DNA of 25,702 bases from a virus, in the IMG/VR virus record IMGVR_UViG_3300030106_003856, positions 1 through 25,702 of that record; one strand, 5' to 3'. This document shows, in pieces, positions 11,732 through 17,694 of the stretch. Numbering within the stretch: position 1 is the stretch's first letter; every line of letters starts with the position of its first letter. The notes under the pieces were generated by a model. The model saw only the letters and a list, made by a program, of their open reading frames with translations, was not told the DNA's origin and did no database searches. The translations under genes were made by a program, and so were the position numbers.

Positions 11732-11897
11732 CTTCTTCTTCGTTAAATTGTTTGCCCCATACATTGAATACGTTGAAGCACAGGGTTGTGTTATTGTCGT
11801 GGTATCCTTCTGTCTCAAATTCGTAATACCAGTTGCCTCCAACTTCTTTCTCAAGGAATTCCTCAAGCTTCGCTAAAAAATCTTCTGTTTTATTCAT
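11724..11897 (-). CDS. Hypothetical acidic protein, 57 aa
   Basis: An N-terminal helix (MNKTEDFLAKLEEFLEKEVG), a Trp/Tyr-rich strand (GNWYYEFETEGYHDN) and a second strand (CFNVFNVWG), ending in a run of acidic residues (FNEEEDE). It is embedded in a run of four overlapping small genes and is overlapped by 8 bp at each end. It does not share the paralog pattern of its neighbours. Not recognised. Confidence 0.5.
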   Translation of the reverse strand: MNKTEDFLAKLEEFLEKEVGGNWYYEFETEGYHDNNTTLCFNVFNVWGKQFNEEEDE

Positions 11898-12030
11898 TTA
11901 TCTTTTCAAAATTAAATGCCGTCACATCTTCATTGTTGTGAACATCAAAACAATATTTTATCATCTCATCGTAAGCTTGCTCTTCAGTCTCAGCTTCGAT
12001 TACGTCTTCAAAAGTAACTTTAAACTTCAT
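11890..12030 (-). CDS. Small beta-strand/helix protein, paralog 2, 46 aa
   Basis: MKFKVTFEDVIEAETEEQAY, then DEMIKYCFDVHN: strand, V-x-A-E-T-x-E-x-A turn, helix. The shortest member of the cluster. It overlaps both neighbours (11 bp upstream, 8 bp downstream). A 46-aa size suggests it works as a dimer or as part of a complex if it is functional. Confidence 0.5.
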   Translation of the reverse strand: MKFKVTFEDVIEAETEEQAYDEMIKYCFDVHNNEDVTAFNFEKINE

Positions 12031-12199
12031 CTTTTATCTCGTCGGTGTTGATTATCTCGTCAGAGTAGCTTATGTTAAAATCACAGTCATTTAATATCGC
12101 ATCGTTGCAATAATCTCTAACTTTGTTTTGTGCTTCTTCCTCTGAGTCTGCTTCGACTTCGAAGGTATTATATATTGTGATTCCTATTTGGTATCTCAT
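12020..12199 (-). CDS. Small beta-strand/helix protein, paralog 1, 59 aa
   Basis: MRYQIGITIYNTFEVEADSE, then EEAQNKVRDYCNDAIL: the F-x-V-x-A-x-S-E-E-E-A turn aligns with the corresponding segments of paralogs 2 and 3. C-terminus acidic. First gene of the cluster; its start is fixed by a leaderless promoter (12206-12234). Confidence 0.55.
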   Translation of the reverse strand: MRYQIGITIYNTFEVEADSEEEAQNKVRDYCNDAILNDCDFNISYSDEIINTDEIKDEV

Positions 12200-12205
12200 G
12201 CTGGT

Positions 12206-12234
12206 AATTTAAATCAATTTTAAATCGGGGTCAA
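12206..12234 (-). promoter_or_regulatory. Promoter, predicted leaderless
   Basis: - strand TTGACC (12234-12229), 17-nt spacer, TAAATT (12211-12206), 6 nt (ACCAGC) to the ATG at 12199. The block from the spacer through the ATGAG start is almost identical to that at 11505. Confidence 0.65.
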
Positions 12235-12237
12235 GAG

Positions 12238-12552
12238 TTATTTAATTAACTTCTTGTACTCTTTCTTAAAAATAGGAAACAAAAGATTGTCTACTGCTCT
12301 CACTAATGCTTCCTCGGTGTTCTCATCATCTAATATGTAACTCAAGCCACTCACTGAGAGGGAGGCATGATGAGCTTCATGCATGATGGTATCGAATATC
12401 TCTTCGTCACTCAAACCTTTACGGATGCAAATGATCTTTTTGTCAAAGTCCATCTCACCGAAGTCTCGCATCTCTTTAAAAACAATTTTAAATTCAATGC
12501 CTCCTATATTTAGTTTGGTGGGAGGGGAATATTTTTTTTTCTTCGCTACCAT
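12238..12552 (-). CDS. Small zincin metallopeptidase-like protein, 104 aa
   Basis: DTIMHEAHHASL (HExxH, about residues 55-66) followed 20-odd residues later by ENTEEALVR, whose Glu can be the third ligand, and a C-terminal hydrophobic helix (AVDNLLFPIFKKEY). This layout fits the minimal ImmA/IrrE- or phage-type zincins. It overlaps the RuvB-like gene by one base (TAATG). The target is unknown; ImmA-type proteins cleave repressors, so a regulatory role is conceivable. Confidence 0.65.
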   Translation of the reverse strand: MVAKKKKYSPPTKLNIGGIEFKIVFKEMRDFGEMDFDKKIICIRKGLSDEEIFDTIMHEAHHASLSVSGLSYILDDENTEEALVRAVDNLLFPIFKKEYKKLIK

Positions 12553-13472
12553 TATCCAATCTTCTCTAATGCCTTAGTTCCCTCGCCAGTGATTTCGCGC
12601 TTGCCATCAATACGCATAAAGCCTTGCTTGAGCAGGAATATCTCTGCATCCTTTTGGATAGCAGTCCTTGACATTCCCGTCACAGCAGACAGCATTTGCA
12701 GAGTGCAAGCACCTCGCTCCTTGAGAATACGCATGACCTGTAGCTCGGTATTGTTGATACCGAAAGGCATGATGCCCACTAGACCACACAATTCTTTCCA
12801 ATCAGCTTTATTAAACGTTGACTTATTGTGAACTTCGGCGTATGCACTAATTTCTAATGCACGTTTAATTGCGGATCGAGCATTGCCTCGAACAGTCTCG
12901 GCTATCTCGTCCATGATTCCATCCTCGAAGCTGATCCAATCAATCTTCTTCTTGATGATTCCTGCCAACTCACTTGATTTGTATGGTTGGAAATCAACCA
13001 CAGTCAAACGGTCGCGAAACGGAGGAAACAATTTATCCAGTTCGGTTGTCGCAAACAAGAATGTCTGACGCTCAAACTCAAACAGGAAGCTTGATTCACC
13101 AAATTCAAATCGTTTGGTCTTCGCACCCTCAATGTTAAAGATAGTCAGAAAAGACATAACTAAATCTTTCGGTAAGGCATGAGCCTCATCAAACAATATA
13201 GTAACATCCTTGTCCAAGATTGCAGGAATAAAGACCTGCTCAAAGAACTGCTCGGCATTACGAATGGTCGAACAGTTGACTTCGATCATTGGCTTGCCAA
13301 GAGACTTCGCAAAACACTTTGCGAATTCTGTTTTACCCAATCCCTTTGCCCCATTGAACATGAGAAAAGGAATTGTGCCAGTTGCATTCTTTGCCTCGGA
13401 GTAAAACTCCAGGCGCGTCTTGAGAGAATCTTGTCCAATAAGACCCTCGAACATATCGGGTTTGGTCGTCAT
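12552..13472 (-). CDS. RuvB-like AAA+ ATPase with C-terminal winged helix, 306 aa
   Basis: The AAA+ core is complete: FEGLIGQDSLKTRL N-terminal motif, Walker A GAKGLGKT (41-48), Walker B ILFDEAH (92-98), sensor 1 ATTE (141-144), arginine finger FRDR (152-155) and sensor 2 GNARSAIKRAL (196-206). A winged-helix domain follows (LKERGACTLQMLSAVTGMSR). RuvB is the closest match; typical RuvB is slightly longer (about 330-350 aa). No RuvA or RuvC is nearby, so it may drive branch migration alone, serve as a replication loader or do another remodelling job. Overlaps both neighbours by one base. Confidence 0.8.
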   Translation of the reverse strand: MTTKPDMFEGLIGQDSLKTRLEFYSEAKNATGTIPFLMFNGAKGLGKTEFAKCFAKSLGKPMIEVNCSTIRNAEQFFEQVFIPAILDKDVTILFDEAHALPKDLVMSFLTIFNIEGAKTKRFEFGESSFLFEFERQTFLFATTELDKLFPPFRDRLTVVDFQPYKSSELAGIIKKKIDWISFEDGIMDEIAETVRGNARSAIKRALEISAYAEVHNKSTFNKADWKELCGLVGIMPFGINNTELQVMRILKERGACTLQMLSAVTGMSRTAIQKDAEIFLLKQGFMRIDGKREITGEGTKALEKIG

Positions 13473-13708
13473 TAGCTGAATGAGTTAACAGAGAATTGAA
13501 TCTTCTCTTCGGGTTCTTCCGTGACCTCACGGATAGGTGTGCTTTTAGGAGTTGCTGGCTGAATGGTTAAACCAATCTCTTCCAACCACTTCTTCGACAC
13601 GACGATGGTCGCATTGGAACCTACTTGCTGCACTAGATCATTGATGTTGATTCTAGTGAACGATGTAGACCCTCTTGGGCGACCCCTCTTCTTAGATGTC
13701 TCGTTCAT
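13472..13708 (-). CDS. AT-hook-containing DNA-binding protein, 78 aa
   Basis: The N-terminus has an AT-hook core (KKRGRPRGS, residues 6-14), which inserts into the minor groove of AT-rich DNA. The rest (FTRININDLVQQVG, then VVSKKWLEEIGL) could be a short helical domain, followed by a Pro/Glu-rich linker. ATG 13708, not the longer reading from 13744, is chosen because the -35 and -10 boxes occupy 13716-13744. First gene of a three-gene operon with the RuvB-like ATPase and zincin; probably recruits them to AT-rich DNA. Confidence 0.7.
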   Translation of the reverse strand: MNETSKKRGRPRGSTSFTRININDLVQQVGSNATIVVSKKWLEEIGLTIQPATPKSTPIREVTEEPEEKIQFSVNSFS

Positions 13709-13715
13709 ATGGTCA

Positions 13716-13744
13716 ATTATAAACCATATAAAATGGGGGCGCAA
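13716..13744 (-). promoter_or_regulatory. Promoter, predicted leaderless
   Basis: - strand TTGCGC (13744-13739), 17-nt spacer, perfect TATAAT (13721-13716), 7 nt to the ATG at 13708. Confidence 0.75.
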
Positions 13745-13784
13745 GCGTTTTTTTTACTTAAATTGATTTTTTTTTCGCAACCAC

Positions 13785-14114
13785 CTATGCTGGTGGATCA
13801 CCACTAGGTGGTGGAGGTGGATTATTAATCCAGTTCCTCAGTGGAACAACCGCATTAGTGATAGCGTCCATCGCACCTGAGACTTCAGGCACTTCAGCAA
13901 TAGCTTTCCATAGATCGTTGGTTTCAATATATTCTATACCACCTTCCAACCCCATGTTTAGTTCCTTGTTGTTAGCGTCATAAGGTAGACATTTAATATT
14001 TAGTCGTCCCTCTGTCTCAGTTATTTCGATATTGATATTATTTAACCATATCGAATCATAAGTTTTCTCAGGTTCTGGTGGAGTAATGTAAGGTTCGTCC
14101 CTCGGAATAGCCAT
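13785..14114 (-). CDS. Hypothetical protein with proline-rich tail, 109 aa
   Basis: N-terminal polar region (MAIPRDEPYITPPEPEKTYD), a beta segment (WLNNINIEITETEGRLNIKC), an acidic middle (DLWKAIAEVPEVSGAMDAI) and a C-terminal polyproline stretch (NPPPPPSGDPP). Tails of this kind occur on virion-associated phage proteins, but no family is recognised. Upstream lies an 6+6 inverted repeat TACACT-N5-AGTGTA (14129-14145). Confidence 0.55.
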   Translation of the reverse strand: MAIPRDEPYITPPEPEKTYDSIWLNNINIEITETEGRLNIKCLPYDANNKELNMGLEGGIEYIETNDLWKAIAEVPEVSGAMDAITNAVVPLRNWINNPPPPPSGDPPA

Positions 14115-14128
14115 AACTTTATTTTTAT

Positions 14129-14145
14129 TACACTACTTGAGTGTA
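14129..14145. promoter_or_regulatory. Inverted repeat between divergent starts
   Basis: TACACT-ACTTG-AGTGTA, in the 40-nt gap between the leftward gene start (14114) and the rightward ORF (14155). Position and symmetry fit an operator. A related GTGTAA motif lies upstream of the starts at 15665, 20951, 21797 and 24036. Confidence 0.4.
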
Positions 14146-14154
14146 AAAAAGAAT

Positions 14155-14484
14155 ATGAACCTTATCGTTGTGTCTCACCTAACTACAAACGAAGGATTAT
14201 ATTTTAGGTATTTAACTATGACAGTTAAAAGCTATTTGGGAATGGATGTGCTGGTCGAAGCTCAGAAAGAACAAATAGATTACTATTATAAGCTACTCAA
14301 AAGAAAAGGATTGTACGATTACGTTTCAGAAATCCTGCCGCAAGATACAAAAGAAGAAGGAGTAAGATTAGATACGGAATTAAATTATCCCCTCACCGTA
14401 AAGACTAAAAACATTTCTGTTACTAACGTCAACACTCTAATCATGCAAATTAAATCGTTAGGTTATATTAAAAGAACAATTTAA
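14155..14484 (+). CDS. Orphan rightward hypothetical protein, 109 aa
   Basis: The only + strand gene in the right arm, AT-rich. Starts MNLIVVSHLTTNEGLYFRYL, with many Tyr/Lys residues (IDYYYKLLKRKGLYDYV) and a C-terminal beta/alpha part (LNYPLTVKTKNISV, TLIMQIKSLGYIK). ATG 14155 is preferred to the upstream TTG 14137 because the latter lies within the inverted repeat. No family recognised. The orientation suggests an acquired 'moron'-type gene with its own control. Confidence 0.55.
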   Translation: MNLIVVSHLTTNEGLYFRYLTMTVKSYLGMDVLVEAQKEQIDYYYKLLKRKGLYDYVSEILPQDTKEEGVRLDTELNYPLTVKTKNISVTNVNTLIMQIKSLGYIKRTI

Positions 14485-14509
14485 AAAGTTTTTCTCCACG
14501 CGCACACGC

Positions 14510-14576
14510 TTATTTGGCAAAAAATCGTTCGATCTGGGGCTTTTTACGCTTATTTGGGAAAATCGCAGTCGATCTA
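14510..14576 (-). repeat. Bipartite repeat, two tandem copies
   Basis: CAGATCGA-N13-AAATAA (14536-14510) and TAGATCGA-N13-AAATAA (14576-14550) on the - strand, 40 nt apart. The second begins with the TAG stop codon of the secreted-protein gene, which differs from the CAG of the consensus by one base. Confidence 0.65.
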
Positions 14577-15665
14577 GGGGTTTTCAACAGCCACCCAACC
14601 CGCAACCACTCTACCCAAACCGTAACGCAAGCTCAAGATGCTTGCCCATTGATCTAAAATAACTCCCGCTTCTACTGTGCGGCTATCAAGTTGCCACCAC
14701 CCTTTATTATAATCATCCCAAATTTCAGTTGTATAATTAATTTGAGAATCATCGGATTGCCAAATGACATTAAAGTATGGGTCACCAAATTCATCTAAAC
14801 TAAGATAAGTGTAAACCTGTGGTTTGGGCGGTATACTGGGGGTTGTCTTTTTAGGGTATGGAAAACCTTGGGGTGGATGTAAGACAACCTTTCCTCCAGC
14901 GCCTCTTGTTTGTATGATCAATGTATTAGGTATGAACTCTTCGCCAGCGTCTGAGACATCGCTGCCCAACTTCTTCCAGCCCTCGGTCATAAAGATATTG
15001 CCTTCGGAATAATAATATTGTTCGTAGTATGGATCAACACCCTCTGAATCACCATCTCTATATAGCCAAACAATGTCGCCCGTCATAGCATCACCCTTTT
15101 TAAATCCTTTGGACAGGTGTATCTTGGAATCATTCAGTGAAATTCTTGCAGGATAACCCCTATTTAAAAAGTTAAATCCATGCTGAACCCAATAAGTCAT
15201 GGGTTCCTGCCTGACATACCCACCAAAAGCCATATACCACTCAAAATCTTTTTTTGATTGTATAAAGAAAGCTTTATTTTGTGGGATAACATAATCCCCG
15301 ATATCATGATTGCCCCCACCTATATACCTCCAGCCCTCAGTTATACCAAAAGCTTCTATATTTGTGGCATTGTAGTAGATCTGCAACCAGATTCCAGACT
15401 CTTCCTTGACCCAAATTACGTCAGATTGGTTGGGCGTGGCACTAACCTTTAGATTAATTTCATTCTTTTCCCCAAAGATGTCAGAAATTGACCGATCACT
15501 TGTTCCATCAGCATTTTCAGCAACGTTAATGGCAACAGGAGTAAAACTATTTGGTTCAATTAACTCGTAATGGAAACCAAAGTAATCAGACGTAGCGTTC
15601 TGAGCCTCCACACAAGAGAGAAACGCTGATGTGAAGACCCCAAGTAAAGTAACTAGGAGTTTCAT
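14574..15665 (-). CDS. Secreted TIGR02597-like protein, 363 aa
   Basis: A signal peptide (MKLLVTLLGVFTSAFLSCVEA) precedes an extracellular beta-rich protein with repeated IWV/IWLQIYYN/TEGWRYIGGG motifs, glycine-rich G.FNFLNRGYP and IVWLYRDGD..YYEQYYYSEGN segments. This resembles TIGR02597, a family I associate with Verrucomicrobiota surface proteins. A separate C-terminal module (QSDDSQINYTTEIWDDYN, WWQLDSR) follows a Pro-rich linker. In a phage it may be a host-derived surface or virion adhesin. Its last codon is the start of a bipartite repeat. Confidence 0.6.
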   Translation of the reverse strand: MKLLVTLLGVFTSAFLSCVEAQNATSDYFGFHYELIEPNSFTPVAINVAENADGTSDRSISDIFGEKNEINLKVSATPNQSDVIWVKEESGIWLQIYYNATNIEAFGITEGWRYIGGGNHDIGDYVIPQNKAFFIQSKKDFEWYMAFGGYVRQEPMTYWVQHGFNFLNRGYPARISLNDSKIHLSKGFKKGDAMTGDIVWLYRDGDSEGVDPYYEQYYYSEGNIFMTEGWKKLGSDVSDAGEEFIPNTLIIQTRGAGGKVVLHPPQGFPYPKKTTPSIPPKPQVYTYLSLDEFGDPYFNVIWQSDDSQINYTTEIWDDYNKGWWQLDSRTVEAGVILDQWASILSLRYGLGRVVAGWVAVENP

Positions 15666-15691
15666 ATGTATATTTACACATGTACACTCTC

Positions 15692-15768
15692 TTATTTGAG
15701 AAAAACGCGCTTGATCTGCGACTTTTTACCGATTTGTTAATGTTCGATTAACTTTCGCAGTCGATCTG
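15692..15768 (-). repeat. Bipartite repeat, one full and one half copy
   Basis: Full copy CAGATCAA-N13-AAATAA (15718-15692). Half copy CAGATCGA (15768-15761) inside the last codons of the HNH gene, followed after 11 nt by its own TAA rather than AAATAA. Confidence 0.55.
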
Positions 15769-16275
15769 GGAGTCTGCCCTAAACTCACCAAAATATTTTT
15801 TCTCTGCTTCTATACGAGCTTGTATAGCATCTTCTTTTTCGTTGAAAATCCCTAAGTATTTGTAGTTACCACGAAGCTGCACTGTGGCTATCCATTTTTG
15901 CCTGCCTCGCCTCCAATGCACCCCAGTAAAACCGCTCGTATTATTTCGCCTTAAACCCTTATTAAAATTATTTTCTTGACAAGTCGCTAATCTAAGATTT
16001 TTAATTCTATCATCTGCTTTATTGCCATTTATGTGGTCTACCTGCTTTTCTAAGGGGTCTACGCCATGATACATATAATAAGCTATTCTATGAGAAAGGT
16101 AAATACTCCTTTTCAATTTTATCATTCTATAACCTTCAGAGTTTAAACATCCAGCTTGTTGACCAATTTTAATGCGGTAGGCTGGCCTTTTCTTCCAAAT
16201 AAATACTCCTGTATCTGAATTATAATCTAAATATTCTTTTAGTTCTTCTAGTGGTGGAAGTGGGTTGTATTTCAT
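15748..16275 (-). CDS. HNH-AP2 homing-type endonuclease, 175 aa
   Basis: A phage HNH endonuclease with the usual order: an N-terminal strand region, YLSHRIAYYMYHG (His62), the HNH core VDHINGNKADDRIKNLR (79-95) and a C-terminal AP2 DNA-binding domain (NTSGFTGVHWRRGRQKW through KYFGEF, about 114-165). All catalytic positions are present. Such free-standing enzymes cut intronless target genes and move themselves. A half copy of the bipartite repeat forms its last codons (SQIDCES). The ATG overlaps the stop of the upstream gene by one base. Confidence 0.85.
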   Translation of the reverse strand: MKYNPLPPLEELKEYLDYNSDTGVFIWKKRPAYRIKIGQQAGCLNSEGYRMIKLKRSIYLSHRIAYYMYHGVDPLEKQVDHINGNKADDRIKNLRLATCQENNFNKGLRRNNTSGFTGVHWRRGRQKWIATVQLRGNYKYLGIFNEKEDAIQARIEAEKKYFGEFRADSQIDCES

Positions 16276-16736
16276 TATTTAAATTTCTTTAATTGATGTT
16301 GCTCTACGCAATAGCCCTCCCCATGACCCAAATCTTTAATATTTTCGGGGCGCATAAATTCATTTTTCATTATATACCCCTTGATATCTACCTCGGAATC
16401 GCTCACCACACACAAAACATACATATCCACATCTGGATTTATTTTTTTTGTAGCTAGAAGTCTACCACTTTTATATGTGGTGGATTTAATATCATAAGCA
16501 TATCCTTTTAATTTTCCATCCGCACTTCCACTGCGGGGCGTTAAACCAAGATCTGGAAAGGTATTAAATTGTTTAGAAAATGCGTATTCAGCCTTCATAC
16601 CCATAACATCGGCTTCGCTACCATCTTGTGTGCCAATTTTAGCATCTGTTACGCCAGCACTTCGCGCAATCAGAGACCTCATTCTACCCAACTGTTCGCA
16701 AATCAATATTTCGTCGGGTTCTAGTCTTACAATCAT
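16275..16736 (-). CDS. Putative PD-(D/E)XK nuclease-fold protein, 153 aa
   Basis: The arrangement MKAEYAFSKQFN (Glu50), then GYAYDIKSTTYKSGRLL (Asp82, Lys84) fits the PD-(D/E)XK fold: helix-Glu, strand, D-x-K, then a strand with Gly-Arg-Leu-Leu. Length is typical of small phage nucleases. The N-terminal part (LEPDEILICEQLGRMRSLIA) is helical. Possible roles include resolvase or restriction-like cleavage; I cannot choose. It is followed immediately by the HNH gene and ends in LKKFK with an AAATAA stop. Confidence 0.55.
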   Translation of the reverse strand: MIVRLEPDEILICEQLGRMRSLIARSAGVTDAKIGTQDGSEADVMGMKAEYAFSKQFNTFPDLGLTPRSGSADGKLKGYAYDIKSTTYKSGRLLATKKINPDVDMYVLCVVSDSEVDIKGYIMKNEFMRPENIKDLGHGEGYCVEQHQLKKFK

Positions 16737-16739
16737 TGT

Positions 16740-16766
16740 TTATTTGGCAATTTCTTTTTCGATCTG
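16740..16766 (-). repeat. Bipartite repeat overlapping a gene end
   Basis: CAGATCGA-N13-AAATAA on the - strand (16766-16740); it encodes the C-terminal QIEKEIAK and stop of the upstream gene, 3 nt before the next ATG. Confidence 0.55.
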
Positions 16767-17222
16767 GAACCAATTCGGCGCCTCTCTCTTAGTCCACTTG
16801 GCGAAGTAAGCTTTCTCGCCATTGTAATAGGAGCGATAAGCTGTAACAGAACAATCGTTTTTGTATTCCTCTGGCATTGCTTGTGCAAAAGGGGTGAGTC
16901 CCTTGGATGGTATATTTAGCTTATGGTAATTAGATCCGCACCAACCGATAGCATTAAGAGACTTATGCACCTTGCCGTAGCGACGAGTATACTCTTGACA
17001 CATAGCGTATGCGTGATTGAGCAACCACTCGTAGTTCTCGACTGATTCTCTAGCCCACTTAGTGCAAGGGTGATTGTAGAATGCTCTCTTGTATGGGGCG
17101 TCCCCATTAGGGAACACAGCGCAAAGCATCTGCGCTGACTCAAGAATCATCTTGACTACATGTTTATCACACAATTGTTGTGCTGCGATTTTGGGGTCAT
17201 TGTCTACTGCAAATATATTCAT
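16740..17222 (-). CDS. Conserved phage protein, DKHVVKM-signature family, 160 aa
   Basis: The N-terminus MNIFAVDNDPKIAAQQLCDK is followed by HVVKMILESAQMLCAVF, YKRAFYNHPCTKWARESVEN, and EYTRRYGKVHKS: a signature I know from phage proteins that are often annotated as pyrimidine-dimer glycosylase/endonuclease V-like. I do not consider that activity established, because it does not look like T4 endonuclease V. Conserved His, Cys and Arg residues suggest an enzyme. Its 3' end carries a bipartite repeat. Overlaps its neighbours only marginally. Confidence 0.65.
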   Translation of the reverse strand: MNIFAVDNDPKIAAQQLCDKHVVKMILESAQMLCAVFPNGDAPYKRAFYNHPCTKWARESVENYEWLLNHAYAMCQEYTRRYGKVHKSLNAIGWCGSNYHKLNIPSKGLTPFAQAMPEEYKNDCSVTAYRSYYNGEKAYFAKWTKREAPNWFQIEKEIAK

Positions 17223-17444
17223 TTAATCAAAGTGTTGATACATCATTATGAAGCCTGCGCCGTTAGGCTGGACACCCATTACATTGTAATCAATCCATTC
17301 AATGGCTTCCTGCTCAGTCATCTTATCTCGTTCCATGAAGATTGCAAGCATTTTATTGTGATCATATATTAAGCGACCACAATCCGATTCTCCTGCAATG
17401 GCCTCATCCAAGCCATCTAAAATTAAAGCGTCGTCTCTAAGCAT
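17223..17444 (-). CDS. Small conserved phage protein, 73 aa
   Basis: Starts MLRDDALILDGLDEAIAGES, then YDHNKMLAIFMERDKMTEQE, EAIEWIDYNVMG: a pattern (DALILDGLDEAI, Y-D-x-x-K, Mxx-EA-E-I-D-N) that I recognise from several phages, function unknown. ATG 17444 overlaps the upstream stop by 8 bp and is preferred to the longer in-frame reading. Confidence 0.6.
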   Translation of the reverse strand: MLRDDALILDGLDEAIAGESDCGRLIYDHNKMLAIFMERDKMTEQEAIEWIDYNVMGVQPNGAGFIMMYQHFD

Positions 17445-17691
17445 CGTCGTCACCCCACACCCAATCTTCGGGCAGTTCATCAACAAGCACAGAGGTTTCC
17501 TCCGCAGTGAGCAACTCAAGGTTGTTTTCTATTTCTAGCGCCGCTCTCTCCTCACCGCCCTCCTCAGAAGTTACCCACCACACATAACGTGTAGTTCCCC
17601 CTGAGGTGTGATAGGCTAACCCTTTTGCCGCTCCCGCCTCGTCAGAACGCGCCATGGCATCTTTTTTATTATTAAATATTAAATATTTCAT
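17437..17691 (-). CDS. Hypothetical acidic protein, 84 aa
   Basis: MKYLIFNNKKDAMARSDEAG, then YHTSGGTTRYVWWVTSEEG and an acidic tail ending EDWVWGDDDA. The early part resembles small phage proteins near the tail-adhesin genes, an association by position. The downstream gene overlaps its stop. The C-terminal W/D-rich end is distinctive. Confidence 0.55.
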   Translation of the reverse strand: MKYLIFNNKKDAMARSDEAGAAKGLAYHTSGGTTRYVWWVTSEEGGEERAALEIENNLELLTAEETSVLVDELPEDWVWGDDDA

Positions 17692-17694
17692 TGT

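Noticed and set aside
11549-11866. Long in-frame reading of the gene at 11549
   Set aside because: The extra 45 N-terminal residues lie over the upstream gene in another frame. The internal ATG overlaps the upstream stop and gives a protein that aligns with its paralogs.
13780-13830. Hairpin near the end of the gene at 13785 as a terminator
   Set aside because: CCACC/GGTGG pairs around the stop codon, but the downstream - strand sequence is A-rich rather than T-rich, so it does not fit an intrinsic terminator.
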